12,447 bases of DNA from Sandaracinaceae bacterium. GTDB taxonomy: Bacteria > Myxococcota_A > Polyangia > Polyangiales > Houyiibacteriaceae. Below the pieces are notes generated by a model, which saw nothing but the letters and a program-made list of their open reading frames with translations, made no database searches and had not been told where the DNA came from. A program made the translations under genes and the position numbers. Every line of letters starts with the position of its first letter. Within the stretch, counting starts at the first letter, position 1. This document shows positions 7,099 through 12,447 of this stretch, piece by piece. The stretch spans positions 1 to 12,447 of the forward strand of contig JAAZAH010000434.1 of NCBI GenBank assembly GCA_012514415.1. The letters are read 5' to 3'.

Positions 7099-9162
7099 TT
7101 AGGCGCCCTCCTCCTCATCCAATCGCTCAAGAGGCTCACCGAGGACAATCCGAACGGCGCTCCCGCGGTGGACGATCGTCGAAGGCGCCGGGAACTGCTC
7201 GATCACCTCACCTGTGCCCTCAAACTCGAGCGTGAGACCTTCGGCGTTCGCCTTGCGAAGGGCCGAGCGAGCCGTGAGGCCGCGTAGATCGGGGACGAGC
7301 ACCTCGCGCGCTCCGAGGATCAGAGAGCCGAACAACTCCTCGCCCCCGAGCTCATCGAGACCGGCGAGATCATCGACGCCGATTGAACGGGTGGTCGCGC
7401 GCTCCTGCCGCTGACGCTCTGCGCGCGCGACGCGATCGAGGCCGCTCCCAGCGTCATGCGGCAGCGCACCGAGATAGCGAAGCGATGCGTCTGCGATTCG
7501 GCGGAAGATCGGTCCCGCGACGACGCCTCCGTAATGGGCAACAATCGGCTCGTCGATGATCACCGCGATCACGAGCGCGGGATCATCGGCCGGGACATAA
7601 CCGACGAAAGAGGCGATATAGCGATCCTTCGCATAGCCAAGCCCTCGCTCATCGGCCTTTTGCGCTGTGCCCGTTTTGCCGGCGACGAGGAAGCCCTCGA
7701 GATTCGCATCCTCCGCGGTCCCGCTTCTTCCGGTCACCGAGGTGAGCATCTCACCCATCAGTTCGGCGGTCTCCTCGCTGATCACGCGCCGCTTAACGCG
7801 CGGAAGTCGCTCCTCAACGACGTGCCCAAGCTCGTCTTTCACGCGCTTGACGAGCAGTGGCTCCATGAGGAGCCCCCCATTGGCAACGGCAGCCATGGCA
7901 TACGCGAGTTGAACGGCGTTTGCAGAAAAGCCTTGACCGAAAGAGATCGTGACAGCGTCGAGCTCATACCAGCGGCCAAAATGTGAGAGCCTCCCGGCGG
8001 TCTCGCCAGGGAGACCCAGTCCGGTCTCGGCGCCAAAACCAAAGCGTCGAAACGCGCGGTAAAGCCCCTCACGCCCCAGCGTCATCCCGATCTTCGCCGT
8101 CCCAATATTGCTCGAATATGTGAGGATCTTCGTGACCGAGAGCATGGAGTGGATGCTCGTATCCCGAATCACATCGTCCTCGCCGACCTTCATGACTCCG
8201 CGCTCACAATCGAATTCATCTTCGGGATCGATCGTGCCTTCGTCGATGGCCGCGGCGACGGTGAAGACCTTAACCGTCGAACCCGGCTCAAAGCGATCGG
8301 TGACGGCCCGATTTCGTCGAGCGGCAACGGATCCGCTCGGCGCGTTGGGATTGTAAGTCGGGAAATTTGCGAGCGCGAGGAGTTCACCGGTCCTCGGTTC
8401 AACGACGACGACGCTTCCGGACTTCGCCTCAAAGTTCGCAACGCCAAGGGCGAGTTCGGTCTCGACGATGTCTTGGATGGTACGATCGATGGTGAGCTCG
8501 AGATCGTAGCCTGCGTGCGAGGCGCGATCGAGGAGGAGATCGGAGTACACCGTCCGCCCACGTGCGTCGCGGATGGCGGGGATCTCCCGGATCATGCCGC
8601 GGAGCTGCTCGTCGTAGGCAAGCTCGAGCCCCTCGATGCCCACGCCGTCGATGTTCGCAAAGCCGAGAATGTGTGCGGCGAGCGAGCGATTCGGATAATA
8701 GCGCCGCATTTCCTCGACGCTGAGCACTCCGGGCAGTCCAAGCGCCTTCACTTCACGCGCGACCTCGGGAAGAACTCTGCGCTCGAGCCAGACAAAGCGG
8801 CGATCGCTCGAAAGCCGCCGCTCAATCGTCTCTTCATCGACGCTCAAGAGCTCCGCGAGAAGGCGCGCAGCCTTCTTCGCATCGCCGCCCTCGCTCTTAA
8901 AATAGCGGGGATCCGCATAGATCGAATCGACCGGAACGCTCACGGCGAGTTCAGAGCCGTTGCGATCGACAATGGAGCCTCGGAGCGGTGAAAGACGAAG
9001 CTTTCGAAGGCTCTGATTCTCCGCGATGGTCCGGTATTTTTCGTGATCGACAACTTGGAGCTCGTAGGAGCGCTTCAGCACGAAAAACGCAAAGATCGCG
9101 ATGACCGAGCAGACGATGCCGACCCGAATTCGAAACCCGCGCGTCTTGTGAAAGGGCGTCAT
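7099..9162 (-). CDS. ftsI: Division-specific class B penicillin-binding protein FtsI (PBP3) with C-terminal PASTA domain
   Basis: FtsI is the transpeptidase that crosslinks septal peptidoglycan in partnership with FtsW. The 687-residue protein has a basic N-terminus, one membrane anchor (about 13-29), and a periplasmic dimerisation domain beginning with the RGSIVDRNG motif (61-69). The penicillin-binding domain follows. The active-site motifs are complete: STVK (295-298, nucleophile Ser295), SSN (350-352) and KTGT (496-499). A charged, arginine-rich linker (about 565-615) leads to one PASTA domain (about 620-678), which contains VPDLRGLTARSA. E. coli FtsI has no PASTA domain; Firmicute and some deltaproteobacterial-type homologues do. 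SpoVD-like sporulation PBPs share this layout, but the position after ftsL in a full dcw cluster favours FtsI. The ATG overlaps the ftsL stop (ATGA). Confidence 0.95.
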   Translation of the reverse strand: MTPFHKTRGFRIRVGIVCSVIAIFAFFVLKRSYELQVVDHEKYRTIAENQSLRKLRLSPLRGSIVDRNGSELAVSVPVDSIYADPRYFKSEGGDAKKAARLLAELLSVDEETIERRLSSDRRFVWLERRVLPEVAREVKALGLPGVLSVEEMRRYYPNRSLAAHILGFANIDGVGIEGLELAYDEQLRGMIREIPAIRDARGRTVYSDLLLDRASHAGYDLELTIDRTIQDIVETELALGVANFEAKSGSVVVVEPRTGELLALANFPTYNPNAPSGSVAARRNRAVTDRFEPGSTVKVFTVAAAIDEGTIDPEDEFDCERGVMKVGEDDVIRDTSIHSMLSVTKILTYSSNIGTAKIGMTLGREGLYRAFRRFGFGAETGLGLPGETAGRLSHFGRWYELDAVTISFGQGFSANAVQLAYAMAAVANGGLLMEPLLVKRVKDELGHVVEERLPRVKRRVISEETAELMGEMLTSVTGRSGTAEDANLEGFLVAGKTGTAQKADERGLGYAKDRYIASFVGYVPADDPALVIAVIIDEPIVAHYGGVVAGPIFRRIADASLRYLGALPHDAGSGLDRVARAERQRQERATTRSIGVDDLAGLDELGGEELFGSLILGAREVLVPDLRGLTARSALRKANAEGLTLEFEGTGEVIEQFPAPSTIVHRGSAVRIVLGEPLERLDEEEGA
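7107..7112 (-). promoter_or_regulatory. Strong ribosome binding site of murE
   Basis: AGGAGG on the minus strand, nine bases upstream of the ATG at 7097, is a full Shine-Dalgarno match. It lies in the last codons of ftsI, where it encodes part of the acidic Asp-Glu-Glu-Glu end of that protein. It decides the murE start over in-frame ATGs at 7118 and 7148. Since murE alone lacks an ATGA overlap with its upstream gene, this site may let it be translated independently. Confidence 0.8.
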
Positions 9163-9470
9163 CGGGCCCTCCCCGCCGGACGATTGGTTTGTTCATGTTT
9201 CGCGTCCATCGGCACAATGCGATCGGCTTTGGGGATCTCCATCGAGAGCGCCTGACGCGCAAAGACCTCGATGCGGCGCGGGTGTTTGAGTGAGGCGGCT
9301 TCGAGCTCGAGCTCGCGCCGCTGTTCGATTAGCTTTCGTTCTTCGCGACGCGCCTCGGCCACTTCATAACCAAGCCGGATGTTCTCGAAGCGAAGAGCGA
9401 GATAGCCGATCGCCGAAATGGCAATCGCCAGGATCGAAGCACCATAGAGGAGGAGAAAGCGGCGCCTCAT
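9159..9470 (-). CDS. ftsL: Cell division protein FtsL-like
   Basis: FtsL is a small bitopic divisome protein that, with its partners FtsB and FtsQ, helps activate FtsW-FtsI. The predicted protein has 103 residues. It starts with a short basic cytoplasmic end (MRRR), has one membrane segment (about 6-26), and continues with a charged heptad-like helix (about 28-62) suited to a coiled coil. Then comes KHPRRIEVFARQALSMEIPKADRIV, with the xRIExxARxxLxM pattern common at the end of FtsL/FtsB-type proteins. Sequence conservation in this family is weak. The call rests on size, topology and position between rsmH and ftsI, where FtsL is standard. It overlaps both neighbours by ATGA. Confidence 0.9.
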   Translation of the reverse strand: MRRRFLLLYGASILAIAISAIGYLALRFENIRLGYEVAEARREERKLIEQRRELELEAASLKHPRRIEVFARQALSMEIPKADRIVPMDAKHEQTNRPAGRAR

Positions 9471-10357
9471 TCGCTCACCTCCACCCTTTCAGCCACACGA
9501 AGCTTCGATGGCCGCGCCCGCGGGTTTCGAGCGACTTCTTCTTCACTGGGAACAATCGGCTTCTTCGTCAGTACGCGAAGGCGCGGGTCCTCACGAAAGG
9601 CCCACTTTACGAGACGATCCTCATGCGAGTGGAAGCTGATGATCGCGATCCTGCCCCCAACCCTAAGGAGCGACGGCGCGTCGTCGAGGAGCTTCCGAAG
9701 CTCGCCGAGCTCGTCGTTCACCGCGATTCGGATCGCTTGAAATGAGCGCGTGGCCGGATCGATCCGGCCACGCTTCGGTCCGAGCACACGAACGATGGCG
9801 CGCCGTAGATCAAGGGTTGTCTCGAGTTCGCCCTTATCGAGGCTCTCCTTGATCGAGCGCGCGATCGGCCGCGAGCGCCGTTCATCACCGTATGCGTAGA
9901 GGATGTCGGCGAGCTCCTCAGTGCTGAGGCGCTCGAGCAGCTCGAGTGCAGTCTCGCCGCTGGTGGTATCCATGCGCATATCAAGCGGCCCCTCCTGCTG
10001 AAAGGAAAAGCCGCGCTCGGCTCGATCGAGTTGGGGAGAGCTCGTGCCGATATCGGCGAGGATCCCATCCACCTCGGTGAAGCCTTCCTCGATCGCCGTC
10101 TCTCGCAACGCGCTGAACGCGCCCTTTCGCAGGATCGCCCTCCCGCCAAAGGGCGCGAGCCGCGCCGCGCCGAGATCGATCGCGAGAGGGTCGCGATCGA
10201 TCGCGAGGAGCCGCCCGCGAGGCGCGCTCCGCTCAAGGATCGCCGTCGAATGCCCTCCGCCACCAAAGGTGCAATCGATGTAGCGACCTCCATCACGCGG
10301 AAGGAGAGCGTCGATCGTCTCCTCAAAGAGCACGGGGATATGATGAAAACCGGTCAT
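9467..10357 (-). CDS. rsmH: 16S rRNA (cytosine(1402)-N(4))-methyltransferase RsmH (MraW)
   Basis: RsmH uses S-adenosylmethionine to methylate N4 of C1402 in the decoding centre of 16S rRNA. The 296-residue protein is a little shorter than E. coli RsmH (313). It has HIPVL (6-10), the SAM-binding DCTFGGGGHS (28-37), AIDRD (52-56), DIGTSSPQLD (102-111), FSFQQEGPLDMRMD (117-130), YGDERRSRPIA (156-166), RSFQAIRIAVNDEL (204-217) and the C-terminal RNPRARPSKLRVAER (277-291). The otherwise strongly conserved SFHSLEDR reads SFHSHEDR here (241-248), with His for Leu at 245. The start overlaps the mraZ stop and the stop overlaps the ftsL start, both ATGA. Confidence 0.97.
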   Translation of the reverse strand: MTGFHHIPVLFEETIDALLPRDGGRYIDCTFGGGGHSTAILERSAPRGRLLAIDRDPLAIDLGAARLAPFGGRAILRKGAFSALRETAIEEGFTEVDGILADIGTSSPQLDRAERGFSFQQEGPLDMRMDTTSGETALELLERLSTEELADILYAYGDERRSRPIARSIKESLDKGELETTLDLRRAIVRVLGPKRGRIDPATRSFQAIRIAVNDELGELRKLLDDAPSLLRVGGRIAIISFHSHEDRLVKWAFREDPRLRVLTKKPIVPSEEEVARNPRARPSKLRVAERVEVSE

Positions 10358-10806
10358 AGCCCTAGCTCCGCGAGGCTGTCGAGGAGCGCCGCGCGCTCAT
10401 CGGGATCGGCAAGGAATTCCTCCGTCACGGACTCGAAGCGTTGGCGATCCCAGAGCTCGGCATATCGCCCCATGCCGGCCCACAGAACTTCCTTCGAGAG
10501 CCCCGCGTGACGCCGAAGCGAAGCGGGGACGAGGACGCGTCCGTTTTTATCGAGATCGCACTCCACTGCGCCCGAGACATATATCCGCCGAAGCATCGCG
10601 ACCTTGCGATTGAAGCTGGACTCCCTCGCGAGGCGCTCCTCGAACTCCAACCACTCGCGCATCGGATAGGCGACGACGCAGTTTTCGAGGGAGGTCGTGA
10701 GCACAATTCGCTCGTCCCCGCTCGCTGCGAGCACATCGCGAAAACGGGCAGGCACGGCCGTGCGCCCCTTCTCGTCCATGCTGTGCTCGTAACGCCCTCG
10801 AAACAC
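10354..10806 (-). CDS. mraZ: Transcriptional regulator MraZ
   Basis: MraZ is a ring-forming DNA-binding protein with two AbrB-like swapped-hairpin halves. In E. coli it represses its own dcw promoter by binding tandem TGGG-type repeats. The 150 residues fit the family. MFRGRYEHSMDEKGR opens the first half with DxKGR at 11-15, and CDLDKNGRVLVP in the second half repeats the motif at 86-90. LWAGMGRYAELWD (108-120) is the usual segment near the end. The start is GTG at 10806, with GGTGA at 10813-10817 six bases upstream acting as ribosome binding site. An ATG at 10820 is out of frame. It is the first gene of the cluster and is preceded by a promoter-like pair and three GTGG boxes, so autoregulation is likely. 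Confidence 0.96.
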   Translation of the reverse strand: MFRGRYEHSMDEKGRTAVPARFRDVLAASGDERIVLTTSLENCVVAYPMREWLEFEERLARESSFNRKVAMLRRIYVSGAVECDLDKNGRVLVPASLRRHAGLSKEVLWAGMGRYAELWDRQRFESVTEEFLADPDERAALLDSLAELGL

Positions 10807-10830
10807 GTGTCTTCACCCATCGCGGCAGTT

Positions 10831-10860
10831 GGATCCACTATCTGCCACTTTCTTCCACTT
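10831..10860 (-). promoter_or_regulatory. MraZ operator: three tandem (A/T)AGTGG boxes at 10-base spacing
   Basis: On the minus strand three consecutive 10-base units begin AAGTGG (10860), AAGTGG (10850) and TAGTGG (10840), one helical turn apart. E. coli MraZ is known to bind TGGG-type pentamers separated by five bases in the mraZ leader, so period and position fit a MraZ operator. The next unit in register begins AACTGC (degenerate) and the one after begins ATGGGT (10820-10815), which contains the mraZ ribosome binding site. MraZ binding is inferred from the pattern. Confidence 0.75.
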
Positions 10861-10867
10861 GAGAGGG

Positions 10868-10896
10868 AGGCTACTTAGCCCGGGGGATCTCGTCAA
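10868..10896 (-). promoter_or_regulatory. Candidate sigma-70-type promoter of the dcw cluster
   Basis: Reading the minus strand, TTGACG (10896-10891) is followed after 17 bases by TAGCCT (10873-10868). The first is a five of six match to the -35 consensus; the second keeps the three most important -10 positions. Transcription would start near 10861, directly before the GTGG boxes and about 55 bases before the mraZ GTG. A five-base dyad (GGCTA/TAGCC, 10869-10880) overlaps the -10. TAAGTA at 10877-10872 is another -10 choice with a shorter spacer. Confidence 0.55.
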
Positions 10897-10925
10897 CACC
10901 TCTCCCTAAACTATTGCGCGCGAAA

Positions 10926-10940
10926 GATGAAATTTTCATC
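10926..10940. repeat. Dyad GATGAAA-T-TTTCATC in the intergenic region
   Basis: The arms GATGAAA and TTTCATC are perfect inverted complements around one base. The site lies about 30-45 bases upstream of the candidate mraZ -35 and more than 80 bases upstream of the candidate plus-strand promoter. It could be an operator for a dimeric regulator. No T-run follows that would suggest a terminator, and no gene ends here. Confidence 0.4.
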
Positions 10941-10964
10941 AAAGCGCTGATTTTATTGGGATTT

Positions 10965-10991
10965 CCTGAACACGCGAAAAGACCTGAACAC
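10965..10991. repeat. Direct repeat CCTGAACAC, two copies 18 bases apart
   Basis: Identical nine-base copies at 10965-10973 and 10983-10991 on the plus strand start 18 bases apart, a little under two helical turns. They lie about 75-100 bases upstream of the candidate start of the plus-strand transcript, a usual place for activator sites. The binding protein is unknown. Confidence 0.4.
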
Positions 10992-10996
10992 CCGAT

Positions 10997-11012
10997 CGGT
11001 GGAATGAAGTGG
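10997..11012 (+). promoter_or_regulatory. Possible second MraZ-like box pair upstream of the histidine-kinase-like gene
   Basis: CGGTGG (10997-11002) and AAGTGG (11007-11012) on the plus strand are exactly 10 bases apart. The core GTGGAA-NN-AAGTGG is the same as in the first two boxes of the mraZ leader, but here it faces the other gene and ends about 18 bases before the candidate -35. Another TGG follows at 11018-11020, out of the 10-base register. Short GTGG words are common in GC-rich DNA, so this is tentative. Confidence 0.35.
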
Positions 11013-11030
11013 ATCGCTGGATTTTACAAC

Positions 11031-11060
11031 TTAACAAGACACAAAATCGCCTAATATCCT
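11031..11060 (+). promoter_or_regulatory. Candidate promoter of the histidine-kinase-like gene
   Basis: TTAACA (11031-11036) matches five of six -35 positions. TATCCT (11055-11060) follows after 18 bases and matches four of six -10 positions; TAATAT (11052-11057) with a 15-base spacer is an alternative. Transcription would start near 11067, leaving a leader of about 80 bases before the ATG at 11148. The low GC of this stretch supports a promoter. Confidence 0.4.
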
Positions 11061-11147
11061 AAGAAACAAGGCGCTTTTCGGGGTGGTGGAAAGGGGATCG
11101 TCACGTGGATTCGCTCTAGGACTCGACGTGCCGCCCCTCGGCGTGGG

Positions 11148-12383
11148 ATGCTCGTGGCGAATCTCGCGCCGATCCCCCTTCCGATGATGGATTCCAACCC
11201 GACCGCCGCGTCCGAGCGCTTCATCCGCGCGCTCCTCGACGGCCCCTTCAAGAGGCTGGGCGAGGCCGTCGGCCTGCCCCGTGGCCTCTCGCTCACGCCA
11301 CTCCGTCCCGATCAAAGCGAAAAGGTGGCCATCCGATCGGATTTCAAAAGGGTCAAATATCGGAACACTTGCGCTCTTAATAGTCCAGATTGCAAACTGA
11401 GCTTCCGCTCGATCTCAGTCACGATAAATGAAGAGTCTCATATCCAACTTCTGCTGGGTCCATTTTGCATTTCTGAATCGCATGATCAGGAAGCGTTGAC
11501 GGATCAGAACGTCGTCTCTCTCTCCAAGGCGAGACTCGAGGAGCTCGTTCTTCGGATTGAGACCGCCGCAACGCTTCTTTTGGAGAGCGCAAGCATTGGA
11601 CCGGATTTTTTCGATGCGAGAAGAATCTCACTCGACTCCCCTTCCGATTTTCGCACGTGTACCCACCTGGATCCGCCACCCGAAATCAACCTAGGTGAAC
11701 CGGAGCGCTTCGGTTTAGAAGAGCGAATCCACGAGTCGCGGGCGACGATCGCTGCCATTCAAGGGCATGCGGAACTGCTCCTCGCCGAGCTCGAGACCCA
11801 AGGGCACCCCTTCACCGAAGAGCAGCGAGACGCCATCCGTATCATCGCGAGACGCAGCGGACAGCTCGCCTCACTCTTTACGCCCCCCCTTCATGACGCC
11901 GTTGGTGCACGGCGAGCAACGGATCCCGATCTTATCACACCGCTTTCCAACTTAATCGAGGATCTTGCGTCTCTCCTTCATCCTGACATTGAACGAAAAA
12001 AGTTACATCTGGAGGTTCAATTGAATGAGGACGCTCATTCTCTCCCAACTGAAGCGCCGATGATGACCACCATCCTCCGCAACCTTCTGGAGAACGCCGT
12101 CCGGCATGCGCCGCTTTACGGGACGATCCGCTTGAGCGCGTCGACGGTCGGCCGAGATTCGCTTGAGCTCTCTGTCGAGGACGGCGGCCGCGGCGTTCCT
12201 CGGCCGCTGCGAGCGCACATCTTCAAGAGGGGCCATCGAGGTGAAGGGAGTCGAGGCGACGGCATCGGCCTTGCGCTTGTGAACGACATCGTCGAAGCCC
12301 GCGGTGGGACGATTTCCGTCGACGAATCCGAAGCTCTGGGCGGAGCGCGCTTTAGGGTGCGCCTCCCACTTACACTGCGCTAG
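11148..12383 (+). CDS. Soluble histidine-kinase-like protein with unrecognised (possibly PocR-like) N-terminal domain
   Basis: The 411-residue protein has no membrane segment or signal peptide and should be cytoplasmic. Residues 190-212 fit the dimerisation/phosphoacceptor helix of HisKA kinases. IHESRATIAAIQGHAELL aligns with the usual SHELRTPLTAIRGYAELL, keeping His195 but losing the proline. The ATP-binding domain is complete: N-box RNLLENAVRHAP (311-322), G1 DGGRG (345-349), F-box HIFKRG (357-362) and G2 GDGIGLALV (370-378). The N-terminal 185 residues are not securely recognised. The stretch 48-145, with Cys75, Cys82, LLLGPF (101-106) and a final helix, faintly recalls PocR sensory domains. 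No good ribosome binding site precedes the ATG; GTG at 11154 or ATG at 11184/11187 are alternatives. The frame is open upstream to 11055 but has no standard start there. A second gene follows nine bases downstream, suggesting an operon. Confidence 0.85.
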   Translation: MLVANLAPIPLPMMDSNPTAASERFIRALLDGPFKRLGEAVGLPRGLSLTPLRPDQSEKVAIRSDFKRVKYRNTCALNSPDCKLSFRSISVTINEESHIQLLLGPFCISESHDQEALTDQNVVSLSKARLEELVLRIETAATLLLESASIGPDFFDARRISLDSPSDFRTCTHLDPPPEINLGEPERFGLEERIHESRATIAAIQGHAELLLAELETQGHPFTEEQRDAIRIIARRSGQLASLFTPPLHDAVGARRATDPDLITPLSNLIEDLASLLHPDIERKKLHLEVQLNEDAHSLPTEAPMMTTILRNLLENAVRHAPLYGTIRLSASTVGRDSLELSVEDGGRGVPRPLRAHIFKRGHRGEGSRGDGIGLALVNDIVEARGGTISVDESEALGGARFRVRLPLTLR

Positions 12384-12392
12384 GTTGAAACC

Positions 12393-12447
12393 ATGGCCCA
12401 GCGAAATTCGCAAAACGCGCGTCTCAACGAAGAGGAAATGATCGCGA
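12393..12447 (+). CDS. Start of an unidentified gene downstream of the kinase (cut by window edge)
   Basis: An ATG at 12393, nine bases after the kinase stop, opens a frame that runs to the window edge and encodes MAQRNSQNARLNEEEMIA. A weak AGGTTG (12382-12387) lies upstream. Eighteen residues are too few to name the product. They are hydrophilic and do not look like the start of a receiver domain or a signal peptide. The tight spacing suggests co-transcription with the kinase, so a partner regulator is possible but not shown. Confidence 0.5.
   Translation, partial: MAQRNSQNARLNEEEMIA

Larger units (their letters stand above)
10807..11147. other. Divergent intergenic region between mraZ and the histidine-kinase-like gene
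   Basis: This 341-base stretch separates two divergent transcription units. The middle part, about 10910-11070, is visibly richer in A and T than the genes around it. On the left it holds the mraZ ribosome binding site, GTGG boxes and a promoter-like pair facing left. In the middle it has a 7-1-7 dyad (10926-10940), a direct repeat (10965-10973 and 10983-10991) and a second GTGG pair on the plus strand (10999-11012). On the right there is a promoter-like pair facing right (11031-11060) and an untranslated leader. I see no convincing tRNA, other structured RNA or substantial ORF in it. Confidence 0.8.

Noticed and set aside
7098..7148. Longer murE start at 7148 (or 7118) overlapping ftsI
   Set aside because: The extra residues do not resemble the MurE N-terminus, and the strong AGGAGG site is correctly placed only for the ATG at 7097.
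8149..8991. Plus-strand open frame of 280 codons opposite ftsI
   Set aside because: It is antisense to FtsI, whose catalytic motifs are complete; the mirror frame shows no domain.
10926..10940. Intrinsic terminator at the GATGAAA/TTTCATC dyad
   Set aside because: The stem is AT-rich and short, no T-run follows on either strand, and both flanking genes transcribe away from this region.
1..12447. CRISPR array, insertion sequence, tRNA or rRNA, phage or defence genes
   Set aside because: No regularly spaced repeats of CRISPR size, no transposase motifs, no terminal inverted repeats and no tRNA- or rRNA-like sequence were seen.

Overview
The window holds most of a division and cell wall (dcw) gene cluster on the minus strand. 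Reading right to left, the order is mraZ, rsmH, ftsL, ftsI, murE, murF, mraY, murD, ftsW and the start of murG, which runs off the left edge. Past a 341-base divergent intergenic region (10807-11147) lies a plus-strand gene for a soluble histidine-kinase-like protein. The first codons of another plus-strand gene follow, cut by the right edge.

The DNA is GC-rich by eye and the gene order is the classical one of Gram-negative bacteria. MurE carries the DNPR signature of meso-diaminopimelate-adding enzymes. FtsI is long (687 aa) and ends in a PASTA domain, a feature of Firmicutes and also of some deltaproteobacterial-type lineages. Together these suggest a diderm with meso-DAP peptidoglycan, perhaps from Myxococcota or another former deltaproteobacterial group. 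That placement is an inference and is not proven by the window.

The ten minus-strand genes look like one transcription unit. Eight of the nine junctions are 4-base ATGA overlaps. The exception is ftsI/murE, where one base separates stop and start and murE has its own strong ribosome binding site. The products act in sequence. MurE, MurD and MurF build the UDP-MurNAc-pentapeptide, MraY and MurG make lipid I and lipid II, and FtsW and FtsI polymerise and crosslink septal peptidoglycan together with FtsL. MraZ is the cluster regulator and RsmH methylates 16S rRNA. A promoter-like pair upstream of mraZ is followed directly by three (A/T)AGTGG boxes at exact 10-base intervals, the expected form of a MraZ operator.

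The least ordinary part is the right end. The kinase-like protein has no membrane segment, an N-terminal region that is not readily recognised (faintly PocR-like), and a degenerate H-box that keeps its histidine. Its upstream region carries a pair of GTGG boxes resembling the mraZ operator, a direct repeat and a dyad. I found no clearly novel multi-gene system. The best leads are this kinase, its possible link to MraZ, and a MurF whose normally conserved C-terminal Asn motif is missing.
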